From assembly GCA_022606425.2 (NCBI GenBank), contig JAHDVF020000501.1:124001-188000 (forward strand): a DNA stretch of 64,000 nucleotides, read 5' to 3'. Every line of letters begins with the position of its first letter. Position 1 is the first letter of the stretch. Both the position numbers and the translations under genes were made by a program. This DNA is from Lepidostoma basale (Eukaryota > Arthropoda > Insecta > Trichoptera > Lepidostomatidae). This document shows positions 21,746 to 32,529 of the stretch, piece after piece. The notes under the pieces were generated by a model. It worked only from the letters and a program-made list of their open reading frames with translations. It had not been told where the DNA came from and made no database searches.

Positions 21746-22082
21746 TTGTATTTTTTCTTTACACCTGTTTTGAATCCACTATTTCATAATGTTATGGCAT
21801 TTCTGAGTACTAACGACATTACTTTTACCCTTAAATAAAACCATGAAGTGTTGAGTGTAACGATCGTAATCAGTAGACGCCATGTCTTAGGCCTTAGTAC
21901 ATGAGGGGCGAAGATCCCTGAGTTATTTCACCCTCTGGGTATACCGGTAATAGACCAATTAAGAGCTAGCCGAAAGCATACATGGAAGTGTGTTACTTAA
22001 TAACAACACATTAAAATTAGGTCTACTCTTAGCTGGATCAAAATACTTTAATATAAAAATTAAATGTTACATAATTTATAAA
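21746..22082. other. Unassigned sequence
   Basis: No gene or repeat recognised. Confidence 0.4.
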
Positions 22083-22550
22083 AACAAACCATCACGTCGT
22101 TTCCCCGCAGGGGCAGGCAGAGAGAGCAGAGCTCTCTAGCTTCCTCCAAATTCATACATCGAATCATACACGCACGTCGATTCGTCCGGCTTCTAACATG
22201 ACCAACCTTTAATATTTTATTAATTTGGTCATGCCATATTCTCCTCGGTCTACCTCGACTCCTTACTCCATTTACATCGTTAAAGTATACTTTTTTAACC
22301 ATTCTTTCTTCACCCGTGAGCTCCATATGTCCGAACCATCGTAGCGATCCTTTCATAATTTTGGTCATAATACCTTCTTTCGCTCTATATTCCTACCTAA
22401 TATCAGCATTTCAGATTCTATCGTACATCGTTCTACTACACATACGTCTTAGGGACCTCATCTCTACCGCATTTATTCTGCTCTAATCTTTTTTCTGCCA
22501 GTTCCATGCTTCGCTTTCATACATAAGGGTTGGGACCAGGACTCCATTGT
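22083..22550 (-). mobile_element. TTAG-tailed LINE subfamily, 5'-truncated copy
   Basis: It encodes (leftward) MKGSLRWFGHMELTGEERMV, NDVNGVRSRGRPRRIWHDQ and a Cys-rich end. It shares the RSRGRPR variant with 3317-3549 and lacks the TTAG tail. Confidence 0.83.
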
Positions 22551-22589
22551 GAAACTTAATAACATTTTATCATTATATTAGTACAAGTT

Positions 22590-22790
22590 ATATTATATTA
22601 CCATCAAAAAATGGACACCACCAGACTCCCTATATTGCATTACATAATCAGTCTCATGGGACTCTTTTTCGTGGAAGACCTCCTAAAAGATGGAAGGACA
22701 GCTAGGAGTCTACCTCACAGAAGGAGCAACCCTCTGGAGAACAGATAATATAGGTCTACAACAAGGACGAAGAAGAAGAAAGGAATAGAA
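22590..22790 (+). mobile_element. RTE-like LINE, 3' fragment with GAA tail
   Basis: GGACACCACCAGACTCCCTA, CGTGGAAGACCTCCTAAAAG and GACAGCTAGGAGTCTACCTC match 54110-54285. It ends GAAGAAGAAGAAA. Confidence 0.75.
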
Positions 22791-23212
22791 TTTCCCAAAG
22801 CATCATTGCTCAAGCAAATGTATTTGGCTTTTATTATGTCAAAGGTAATAAATAAATAAATAATTTTCTAATTTTCACCTCAATTATAGTTATTAGGAGT
22901 ATTGGACATTTAAATGAGGATTATTTTCTACTTTTCATTAGGTAGGTACTGCCAGTTAAGTGAACAAGGACGCCCTGGACCAGGTAAACTCCCATCTCAC
23001 CTGTCTTAATGACCGCCGTCCTAAATATAATAATTCCAGGGACCTACTTACAGCATAATGGTAGTGACCACAAAATGAGGTCCGTAATGGGACCCTTCCC
23101 GTTTCGGTATTTTTCAATTATAATGAAACACCATTTCTCCGGTAATTAGGGCAAACGCTTATTGCTGAAATTATCTTTGCCAATTCCACCACAGTCTGAG
23201 ACACTTGCTAAT
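22791..23212. other. Unassigned sequence
   Basis: A mixed-composition block (22960-23210) with no ORF or known repeat. Confidence 0.4.
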
Positions 23213-23389
23213 GACTAAATAACTAACCATCACGCCGTTTCCCCCAAGGGGAAGGTAGAAATAATGTATCACTACTTTTTTCGCTTGATATGCTTTACTC
23301 ACATTTTCAACAATAATACATCGTGTTATGTAGTCATGACTCACTCACGTGACCCACATTTAAAATTTGGTTAATTAAGTCGTAACTAT
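23213..23389 (-). mobile_element. TTAG-tailed LINE, 3' fragment
   Basis: AACTAACCATCACGCCGTTT on the left, then the reverse complement of the family end, diverged. It lies head-to-head against the next copy. Confidence 0.72.
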
Positions 23390-24050
23390 CCAAAAAAGCT
23401 AAAATTGCAGTGCAAAATGGTGTTCTTGTACCGACCCTTATGTATGGAAGCGAAGCATGGAACTGGCAAAATAAGGATGATAGTACAATAAATGCAATAG
23501 AAATGAGATCTCTTAGACGAATGTGTGTATGATAGAGTGTCGAATGAAAATATAATAAGTGAATGCGGTACGAATGATGGTGTTGTGAACAAAATAATGA
23601 AAGGATTATTAAGATGATCACACCGCGTCTCTCGTGGGGGCGAAAAGAGAAGGATGGAGTGCCGCATCGATTAAAATGTGGCAGTCCATTCTTTCTGCCT
23701 ACCCTTTCGGAGAGACGGCGTGATGGTTAGTTAGGTACATAGTTATTATTAAGATGATTTGGACACATTGCAAGAATGAATGAAGAAAGAATGGAAAAAA
23801 ACATATATGTATGTTAACGATGTAAATTAATGGGAAAAAACATATATTATATGTGTTAACTAGAAATAGAGGAAGACTGAGGAAAACGTGGCATGATGAA
23901 ATAAATCAAATATTGAATGTCGGCCACGTGAGGAGTCAGAGAAATCGACGCGCGTGCATGACACGATGTATGAATGTTGAGGAAACGAGAGAAATATGTC
24001 AGGGGAAAAAAAGTGTGGCAGTACATTCTTTCTGCCCCCCTTCGGTATCA
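23388..24050 (+). mobile_element. TTAG-tailed LINE, interrupted by SINE-2
   Basis: 5' part 23388-23618 (NGVLVPTLMYGSEAWNWQNKD...), 3' part 23745-24050 (NRGRLRKTWHDEINQILNVG...). The pieces join across a SINE-2 insertion. The TTAG tail is replaced by a small inverted repeat, CTTCGGTAT/ATACCGAAG, at 24048-24067. Confidence 0.85.
23619..23744 (+). mobile_element. SINE-2 inserted into a TTAG-tailed LINE copy
   Basis: A 126-bp 5'-truncated copy running from CACACCGCGTCTCTCGTGGG to the TTAG end. It is flanked by a perfect 14-bp target-site duplication, ATTATTAAGATGAT, at 23605-23618 and 23745-23758. It is therefore younger than its host LINE copy. Confidence 0.9.
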
Positions 24051-24067
24051 ATTATAATACCGAAGGA

Positions 24068-24608
24068 TAGATTCGTACTCCGGTATTATAAATGATATTA
24101 TAATTGTTTATCTATGGACGATATATGTATATATTTTTTTAATCTGGTATCTTATCCATATATTAATAGTAAAGTATTTATACCTGCAAACGATATTTAA
24201 CATTTTTATTGCATTCGTCATCGAAACAAAATTTAAAAGGATTCTCTTAATTATCGCTACACGAATCCTTTTAATCACTGTCCTTCAGAACAAGTTTTTT
24301 TAAATAAATATTTTCGTTCGAGTTTCGTGTTTAACATTTTGACTAATTACCAAAAATAATATCAAAACGTACAATAATACATGCGATTCACAAGGTCTCT
24401 GGTAAGAAATGCAAATTGTTCGCTCCTGGGCTTATTAAATTGCTAAAATCTTTTCGCGAAGTGGTCGTGAATTATAATATATTGATTGATTGCTCTGCAC
24501 GTGTTATGAATGTAAGTCCTGAGGGGACAAATGATAATAATTATTCAAATTCCAAAGCAACTAAAAAGAGATGTCAATATATATATTTTTTATAATACAT
24601 ATAAATTA
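24068..24608. other. Unassigned, AT-rich
   Basis: 24380-24560 is unique and of mixed composition; no coding signal. Confidence 0.4.
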
Positions 24609-24775
24609 ACTAACTAGCATATTACCATCACGCCGTTTTATCGAAAAGGTAGGCAGAAAGGATGGACCGCTACACGTTTCTATCGTGACAACTATCGCGC
24701 ATTTTCTACATTCATTCACCGTAACACGCACGCTCGTCGATTGATCCTACTTCGAACATGGCCGCCTTTTCTTAT
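24609..24775 (-). mobile_element. TTAG-tailed LINE, 3' fragment
   Basis: ATTACCATCACGCCGTTTTA, AGGTAGGCAGAAAGGATGGA and GAACATGGCCGCC match the family end in reverse. Strongly diverged. Confidence 0.72.
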
Positions 24776-25077
24776 CGTATAAAAATACTAATAAAATTGC
24801 AATTTGAAAAATGTTTAGAGAGGGAGAATTATTTTTAAAATCAATATCAAAATTTTAAATCATACAAAGAAACTTTTTGAATAATTTTTTTTTTTTTTAT
24901 TTGCACCTTTAGACTATCATCTCATATTATATAATTAGTATTAACATATTGAATATAATATGATGTGTCAAATAAAGTTCAACGCTAAGTTTTTTAAACA
25001 TTAATGATGAAAATCATGTAACATGTATTTGTCAAAAAATATATTATATATTACATTTGTCAATTTTCGTACCGATG

Positions 25078-25205
25078 ATATTATCAAAAGGGTTGGAAAA
25101 TCTTGGATGCAAAAGGGGCAGGATAGAGACGAGTGGAAGAAATTGGAAGAGGCCTATATCCGGCAGTGGAGGGAAGAAGGCTAGCAAAGAAGAAGAAGAA
25201 GAAAT
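25078..25205 (+). mobile_element. RTE-like LINE, C-terminal and tail fragment
   Basis: It encodes SWMQKGQDRDEWKKLEEAYI and RQWREEG, a stop, then GAAGAAGAAGAAGAAA. This is the classic RTE-like C-terminus; only about 125 bp inserted. Confidence 0.8.
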
Positions 25206-26500
25206 GTCAATTACATTATATATAATTTGATAAACATTAATAACTTTAGATGCTGTACGAAAAGCAAATTATTTAACAAAATGATACGTTATTAACTCTC
25301 ATTTTTCTATAGCATTCTACATAACTATGCCAAGAAATATTTTTTTTCCGTTCTGGTTTACTATATATCCTGTGTCTACAAACAATTTTAAAAAAATGTA
25401 TACGGCTGTTTACTTATAAATAAAACAATTAGATATTTTGGCAAGGTATTCATATGCAATAAATTAGTAGTAAAAATATTAATGTAAGTTATGTAAAAAT
25501 ATTAATCTAAGTTATTAAAAATTATTTGTAGAAGTCTGCTTGATCTCTCGATGGAGAAGTATGTCGATAAAAATAAACTCGAAATTGAAAAAACTTTTTT
25601 TTAATACCTATGCACTGATATCACTGCAAATTTATTTTATTTTATTAATTAATATTTACTTTAGTAGGTACATACTTTGAATGTGGGATGAAACTGGAAA
25701 TTGTCAAATTAAAAAGAGCCAACAAGAGCCAGCAGACATTAATAGACTTTGCTGCAAACCAATCCGTAGGATTAAAACATAGAAATAAGAAAGATCATAT
25801 AATTTTTGTTTTGATCTTAATTCTAACGAAATATTAATGTTTTTAATTTAAAAAAAAATTAGATGTTCATCCTAAATATAAAATGAACGGACAATAAAAT
25901 GGATTTTAATAAGATGGCAGCGAGCTGCCGAAACCGATCAAAGTAGGGATTATAAAAGTTTTTTTTTAATTTAACCTAAATTATATATTTGAACATATTA
26001 CATTCTAACGGTTTCGTAAAGCACATAAGGAAGAATCTAAAGCTGCCGAGGAACGCTTTTATGTTTAACGCTCTATCCACCCCTCCAAATAAACTGTGCA
26101 ACGATTATTTATTTAGTTATAATTCGTGTACTAAAACACCCCCGTACGGGTTTTCCCTGGTCACAGCAACGATTTCAACACGCCTGCGTGTTTCGGGAGC
26201 CGCCGCCGGTTTGGCGCCACTTTCCATTACAATGTTGATGGCTTTTTCCCCGTGGCGGCAGGAAAAAAGTCAAATCACAAAAAACACGGAGGATGAGGAG
26301 CGACCGCCGCAATCAGGACGGCCTCCCCTGTCGGACCCTCATTACGGCGGCCGATCGCTGATGACGACTTGACTTGCATCTTGCGAGGATTCTGACGTAT
26401 GAATGAGATCTACCGCGCCAGCTAGATCCTAAGAAATACAAACTCAAACTCAAACTCACATCTCACTATAGAACCTTATCCTATACTCATAATTACAATT
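25206..26500. other. Unassigned, AT-rich, with a GC-richer island at 26030-26380
   Basis: A 127-codon open frame (25989-26372, plus) has no recognisable domain and its proline/serine-rich end follows base composition. It is a candidate regulatory island. No repeats recognised. Confidence 0.35.
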
Positions 26501-26504
26501 TATT

Positions 26505-26690
26505 GTTTCTTGAAATTTGATGTAAAACGCCATATTAAATGCGCATGAAAACGTCTGTTTTCTAAAAGTTTTATTTTAATTTGTGGTAATAATAGTTTCG
26601 CATTTCTAAGGCATTACCAAATGTATTTATATTATATCTACATTTGATAATGCTTTAGAAACCATAATAAAACGTCTGGAAAATAGAATT
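26505..26690. repeat. FB-A foldback
   Basis: Arms GAAAACGTCTGTTTTCTAAA and ACGTCTGGAAAATAGA around ACATTTGATAATGCTTTAGA. The right inner arm is shortened. Confidence 0.75.
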
Positions 26691-26709
26691 TTATCTCCTA
26701 TTCTCCAAA

Positions 26710-26945
26710 TTATAATTTATTGTTTCTTGAACATTGATGTAAAACGCCATATTAAATAATTAATGCGGATGAAAACGTATGTTTTCTAAGAGTTTTATTA
26801 TAATTAGTAGGAATGACAGCTTCGTATTTTTAAAGCATTACCAAACGTATTTATTATTATATCTACATTTGATAATGCTTTAGAAAGGCGAAACATGTAA
26901 TTCCCATGAATTATTATAAAACTACTAGAAAAAAGACGTTTTCAT
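26710..26945. repeat. FB-A foldback, near-complete
   Basis: Left outer arm GTTTCTTGAACATTGATG. The right inner arm has the core ATTTGATAATGCTTTAGAAA, then GGCGAAACATGTAATTCCC. Confidence 0.82.
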
Positions 26946-27148
26946 TTGTTTGAATAAATATAGTTACACTTTGTATGACAACACTTTTTATTTTTCCTGA
27001 ACTCAGAGATGTTTCGTTTACAAGTAACCTTTATCAATGTATACATGATAAAGATTACTTCTAACCGAAACGTGTCTGAGTTCAGTAAAAATAAAAAAGT
27101 GTTGTGATACAAAGTGTAAGTATATTTATTCAAATTAGAATTCACAAC
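26946..27148. repeat. FB-C foldback element
   Basis: Arms begin GAATAAATATAGTTACACTT and end AAGTATATTTATTCAAAT, with CAACACTTTTTATTTTTCCT inside. The centre has ATGATAAAGATTAC, a short loop, then CTAACCGAAACGTGTCTGAG. Its partner is at 39665-39912. Confidence 0.82.
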
Positions 27149-27289
27149 ACGTTAATGTTAAAATTTCTTGGTAGAAAGTTCATTGTAAATAATGTTTTGA
27201 AGTAAACCTGATCTGACTGAATCCGCTCGAAGCTAATAATCATGTCTAATTAAACTAAATATATTATATTATATAAAGATTTTTTATCT

Positions 27290-27425
27290 CCATTATTTAA
27301 TGACGTAAAACTTCATATAAATCATTATTACGAATGAAAAAGTCTGTTTTGGCTGTCAGTTATCTCATTCCCATTATATGAAATGAAAATTCTAGAAAAC
27401 AGACATTTTCATTCGTATACATAAA
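27290..27425. repeat. FB-A foldback, short copy
   Basis: Arms ATTACGAATGAAAAAGTCTG and ACAGACATTTTCATTCGTAT with a deleted centre (TTATCTCATTCCCATTATAT). Confidence 0.72.
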
Positions 27426-28210
27426 ATTTGTATATTTTCCATGCTCAACTCACATAAAAAATATATCATTTAATTACTGATCATTTACCATTTAGTCAGT
27501 GTAAGTAACAGAGCGTTTACAAAGACTTGAAATTTTTTTTTTATAAATTTAATTAAAATTATTAAAAACTACATTTTTCTTGAAATATAATTATATTATT
27601 GATAGATCAAGCGGAGTAATTTTAATTATTTAATTCACATAAATGGCTATATACGAAAACGGTACAATTCTGTAAATATTCAAAATTTCTTTTGTCGGAT
27701 TCCCTATTTTTAATATATAATATAATATAAGTATAATCACAATACATAAAATTAAAATTATTTAGGGGCGAACTAAAAGTTTTTTCAACTATAAACAATA
27801 AAAAAATCTAATTGTAATAATTTATAGAAGCAACAACTAGGTTTAATTTTTAATAAATTTTTCGCTTCTAATATAATATCCGAGTATTTTAGTTAAGCAG
27901 ACTTTAAAGCTGCGATGCCGAAAATTCATAAAACTTGAGAATAAACATTAAAAATATAGTGAATGTGTACGATATGATCCCGATGAGTTTCAGTCGAGTC
28001 TGCACTGCTATAAGATGAATCGCTTACGTTCTCTACAAACTAGAGCGCTGATGACTAATGAGTTGATTTGTGTAACTAATAATGTTCGAAGAAGGCATTG
28101 TTCATTTTTCCCATGCATATTCATGAGGCCATTAGTGATTCCTGGAATGTGTGGAGGTGCTGAAACTGTTGACGGAATTTCTCAGATACTGTCAATAAAA
28201 TTTTATGATG
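27426..28210. other. AT-rich unassigned sequence
   Basis: No coding or repeat signal. Confidence 0.4.
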
Positions 28211-28254
28211 TAATTATGATCAAAGGCGGCAGATGAGAAATGCGTGTAATAATA

Positions 28255-28520
28255 GTGTTTTGATCAAAATAATTAAAGGATGATTAAAGATGTTTTGAAC
28301 TAAGAAAGAACAATATGTAAATAAAGTACCTATACCTACCTATCACATGTCACGAGAATCACTATGATAGCTATAATATCCTTATCGATTTGACTCATGC
28401 TGTCATGATGTAAAGAGCGATTCAACAAAATAATAATAATAATAATATGTAAACGACATAAACAGAGCTAAAAATAGTGGCAAGCCGAGGAAGTCGTGGC
28501 ATGATCAAATCAATCTAAAA
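28255..28520 (+). mobile_element. TTAG-tailed LINE remnant interrupted by SINE-1
   Basis: AATAATTAAAGGATGATTAA (28269 on) and, after an interruption, TAAACGACATAAACAGAGCT and GCAAGCCGAGGAAGTCGTGG match the LINE core. 28325-28395 is a SINE-1 3' piece (CCTACCTATCACATGTCACG). Confidence 0.6.
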
Positions 28521-29454
28521 AGTTATGTTTGTTTACCATAGATGGCGCTGATGTCGAATTCTGTGTTAAACCATGCGCAAATCACTTCAATGTAGCGTGG
28601 CGTAGATATAAAATTCTGTTCGCTCTGTATCAATCACAATTGCGTGCGAATTGAGTACATAGTTTATCATTTATCGAAAATACGAATATTGAAAAAAAAA
28701 GTTTTCTGAATCAGCTTATAGCAGTTCGAGCAGGACAACGCTGCCGCTCTACCTATACTATATACAAGTATTGTAAAAACAAAAATTAAATGCCTTAAAA
28801 ATTATTTAGAGTTTCTTAAAAATTATTATGTACTGCAAATACGCTTAGGTTGAAATTATATTTGATATTTAAAAACCGTTATTTTGGTTATATATGTAGT
28901 GTTTCACATCATTGACTCAGCAACGGTGAAATGTTACGAGTATCTTGTTTTGGGAAAGTACCAAAATTAATTGATTCTTTGAATTAGTTTGACTCAAGTA
29001 GTTCATTTAATGCAACAAGGAAAATTAAGACAATGTATTATAACAGGAGGTCATGACTCTATCGATTAGTTATTGATTCGTCATATTTCAGAGGAAATGA
29101 CATTTTAAATTCCTGCATTTTTTAATCGTGAACTGTTAGATCTTAAAAATAAGATAACTTAGCAAAAATCATGCCACATTCTCAGAAATTGAAGGCAGTA
29201 AGTTTACCTAAATGACCTTCAGATTGAACTATGTTCTTATATTTATAAATCACCAATAAAAATTCATAAGTGGATATCGTAGAAAAACCCACCAATTGAA
29301 CTTTAAATGTCTAAATAAGTATAAAGGAATTCTATTCTATTGACCACTACCCCAATATATACTATTAGAAACATTATATTTTTTAACGAAGCATAATTAT
29401 AAATTTTGTAACTTGTTAATTTTTAAATGAAAAAGCAAATCTTTTAAATAAGAC
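28521..29454. other. Unassigned sequence
   Basis: 28535-28640 has a CATAGATGGCGCTGATGTCG block that also occurs in repeat G. The rest shows no gene or repeat. Confidence 0.4.
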
Positions 29455-29499
29455 ATTCTTAACAAATGATGTAAAACTCTATATAAAATATTTAATACA

Positions 29500-30172
29500 G
29501 ATGGCAAAGTACAAAGATTCAACACGAAAATCTCCATAAACATGACAAAGAGCATGGTTACATCAAGGCAACCAGTACGATGTAAGCTTGCATTAGATAA
29601 TAAAATAATAGAACAAGTGATGGATATCATGTACTTAGGTGTTATGATGTATCAAGCACCAGTGACATCTACGGAGAAGTAAGTGAATTAACAAACAGGG
29701 CCACCGTTGTGGCTGGCTGCTTGAAGAATACTGTTAGAAAAATAAAAATATGCTAAAGGAGAGCAAAATTCGAATCTACAATGCGTAGTCCTATAATGAC
29801 ATATGGAATAGAAACGAGAGCCGACACCATCAAAACAAAAAGTCTCCTAAGAACCACAGAAACGAAGACTCTCCGATCCGTTGCGGGAACGACACTCCGA
29901 GACAGAATAAGAAATTCTGAAATAAGAAAGATCTGCAATGTGGAAGATGTCGTGCGATGGGGAAGACTGAGAAGACGCAACTAGAGAGATCATGTGAAAA
30001 TAGCATGTTCTGAAAGAGTGATAAATATAGCCGCAAATAAAGTACTAACAGGAAATCGACCTGCAGGAAGACCACATAAAAGATGGCGAGACAGTTGGAC
30101 ATCTGCATCCCAGGAATAGGCTCCGAGAAATAACAGGGCAGTCCTAAATAAAGCAGAAGAAGAAGATATTTT
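29500..30172 (+). mobile_element. RTE-like LINE, C-terminal 670 bp with GAA tail
   Basis: With frameshifts it encodes an RIYNA-like segment, MTYGIETRADTIKTKSLLRT, RSVAGTTLRDRIRNSEIRKI, NVEDVVRWGRLRRRN and GRPHKRWRDSW. It ends AGCAGAAGAAGAAG. The 5' end abuts an FB-A outer-arm remnant (29463-29500). Confidence 0.83.
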
Positions 30173-30725
30173 CATTGAGGATATTCTTATTAATTTCTTA
30201 TTGATAAAAATACTTTTTACAAAAACAGGAAACCAATTATGCTATAAGGAAAATCAGTGATACAATGACCCAGAAAATATTTTTGCATCTATTTACTATT
30301 TTCTTGAACTCTTTCCAAAAACATTGCTGGATAAACCAGATTAAGCAGAGAGTATAAATATATTTTTCTAGAAGAATCGATTCGTGAGTCACTTTATCTC
30401 TCATACACAAGATTCGGTTAACGATTTGCCTTTTGATTTATCTTGCGCCTTTTTTCTTCCCAACACCTGTCAGCTACGAGAGTGATCCGAAAAAGATATC
30501 CGTTTTTTGTACGGAGCACAACAAAAAGTGAACCTAATGTTCACAGCAATTACGATAAAACAATAAAAGTGTTACGATTTGTTTGTTCGTCATAATAAAG
30601 CCGCAAGGAACGGTGTTCGGCGAGGGGCGACTGTGACGAATCTAGTTAATGGTCGAGGAATAATCTGAAGGAGACAGAGAGATGAGAGAATGAGCTAAAA
30701 TATCACACGTGTTATTTATTATAGT
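30173..30725. other. Unassigned; unique mixed-composition block at 30380-30680
   Basis: No coding frame and no match to the repeat families here. A candidate conserved non-coding element. Confidence 0.35.
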
Positions 30726-30727
30726 TG

Positions 30728-31212
30728 ACTAACTAACTAACCATCACTCTGTTTCTCCGAAGGGGTAGGCAGAGAGGATGAATCGCCACATTGTTCTATT
30801 ATCAAAATGAATTATCTCATAACAATATGTGTTTTAATTTGGTTTATATATAGGATAAGTGTATTTTGAATGTAAATATGTATTTATTATAGATTATATT
30901 TGTATTACAATGACTCTCGCGCCTCTTCTACATTCACACATCGTGACACGATCGTAGATTGTTCCTAATTCGAACATGGCCGCCTTTCAGTAATTGATTA
31001 ATTAGGTCATACTATGTCTTCCTTGGCCTTCCTCGACTTCTTTTTCCATTCACACTACTTGTTTTTATCTATCTTTATAACACATTTATCCACCTTACAT
31101 CCCTTTCTTACTTCATCATTACATATTCTATAATACATTGTTTTACCGCACATTCTTCTTAGTGACCTCATTTCTACGGCATTTATTCTACTTTCATCCT
31201 TATTTTATTTTA
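30728..31212 (-). mobile_element. TTAG-tailed LINE, interrupted old copy
   Basis: The left end is CTAACTAACTAACCATCACT. The family sequence continues to 30800, is broken by about 110 AT-rich bases, and resumes at GACTCTCGCGCCTCTTCTAC up to CATTTATTCTACTTTCATCC. Confidence 0.78.
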
Positions 31213-31412
31213 ACGAATGAAAACGTCTGCTTTTTAGGTGTTTTATTATACTTTATGTGAATGACACTGTATGTCAACATTTGATAATGCATTAGACAGG
31301 CGAAACGTGTCATTCACATAAAAAATAATAAAATTTCTAGAAAACAGTTGATTTCATTCGTATTATTTATTTAATATGGAGTTTTACATCATTGCCAAAG
31401 AAACAATAATTA
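31213..31412. repeat. FB-A foldback, near-complete
   Basis: Right inner arm: CATTTGATAATGCATTAGAC, AGGCGAAACGTGTCATTCAC. The right outer arm ends TTTACATCATTGCCAAAGAA. The left inner arm is short. Confidence 0.82.
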
Positions 31413-31460
31413 AGTTATATATTTATTTTGGGTAACAAACTGCGATTGTAACACATATAT

Positions 31461-31665
31461 GTCGAACTTCGTGGCAGAGTGGTAAGAGCTCTCACATCCA
31501 TACCGAGGGTCCCGGGTTCGATTCCCGGCGATGGCAGTGTGATTGTCACACTGTCTTTCGTCTGGTGTAGAATACTGGTGACAATAAAATGGCGATAGAT
31601 TGGCAACCTATCACATGTCATAAGAATCAATATAATAGCTTAAATAAATTATATAAAGTAATTGG
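31461..31665 (+). mobile_element. SINE-1, near full-length
   Basis: The tRNA-like head has an A box TGGCAGAGTGG (31472-31482) and a perfect B box GGTTCGATTCC (31515-31525). Then comes the CAGTGTGATTGTCACACTG hairpin, the body CTGGTGTAGAATACTGGTGA, and a degraded 3' hairpin (AGTAATTGGATTCATACAAG). It is not a tRNA gene because the acceptor stem does not close and the same body recurs elsewhere. Confidence 0.88.
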
Positions 31666-32165
31666 ATTCATACAAGGAAAAAAAAATTAAAATATAAATA
31701 AATAAAACACATAGAATGAATAAAATTTGGCCAAATACATGCTTTCACAAATATAAATAAATTTAATTAACTATTTATACAAAATAAATAAATATAATAA
31801 TGGAATAAAATAGTATCATAAAGTAATACTATCGTTTCATCTACGCCTACAGGTTGCTCCGACCATTTTTTTTTAATTACGCTCTTTCGGATGGAAAATA
31901 CGATATTAATAAAATAATTGAATGGTTGCACTAAAATAGACACCGAGTACCAAAAAAAAACTACTAATGCAGTTTCTTTATTTTAGATATAATACAAAGA
32001 ACAAAATTGCATACTTTTTTTGTACTTAGTGCCTATTTTACTTCAACCATGCACTTAGTGTAGCTGTCGTAAATTCGGTATATTACCATTGTATGGCCGT
32101 TATATTATTGTAGAAATAATTTTTGTATATAATTTTTTTTCTAAAACAACGATTTAAAACTCAAT
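31666..32165. other. AT-rich unassigned sequence
   Basis: No coding or repeat signal. Confidence 0.4.
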
Positions 32166-32169
32166 ATTG

Positions 32170-32387
32170 CGCCTCTTTGCAAGAATAACGTGTTATCTCG
32201 AAAAATTGAAAATTTTAAAAATGAAACAAGATACCCGCCTGAAAGAGACAATGTGACAACACAATATTCCACTTTCCCTCATAAATTCTCTATTTTTCAC
32301 ATTAAAAATACCATATTTTTGTAGAAAATAATGTTGAACACGGCGGATTTGATTTTCGAAAAGTCACGTTATTCCTGCAAAGAGGCG
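32170..32387. mobile_element. Small inverted-repeat DNA element (MITE) with 4-bp target duplication
   Basis: 218 bp with about 35-bp imperfect terminal inverted repeats: CGCCTCTTTGCAAGAATAAC at the left and the complement of CGCCTCTTTGCAGGAATAAC at the right. ATTG at 32166-32169 and 32388-32391 is a candidate 4-bp target duplication. No ORF. The superfamily is not assigned. Confidence 0.72.
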
Positions 32388-32397
32388 ATTGGTGAAA

Positions 32398-32490
32398 CTA
32401 CAGTTTTCTAGAAATTATTTTTGATTTCTTTTAATAGTGGAACGTTTCGCCTAAATAGGGCATCATCAAATGATAATTAGTAATGTCAAA
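32398..32490. repeat. FB-A foldback, single arm with the most hammerhead-like core
   Basis: The arm CAGTTTTCTAGAAATTATTT leads to the core. On the minus strand (32470-32439): TTTGATGATGCCC, loop, TAGGCGAAACGTTCC. It is the only FB-A copy seen with TGATGA instead of TGATAA. Confidence 0.65.
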
Positions 32491-32529
32491 TAATAATAAA
32501 CATGTATAGCCTGAAAAGGTTTGTTATTC

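Noticed and set aside
25989..26372. 127-codon frame
   Set aside because: No homology or domain recognised; the open stretch follows a GC-richer island.
31461..31545. tRNA gene
   Set aside because: A and B boxes are good but no proper cloverleaf closes, and the sequence continues into a body shared by seven SINE-1 copies.
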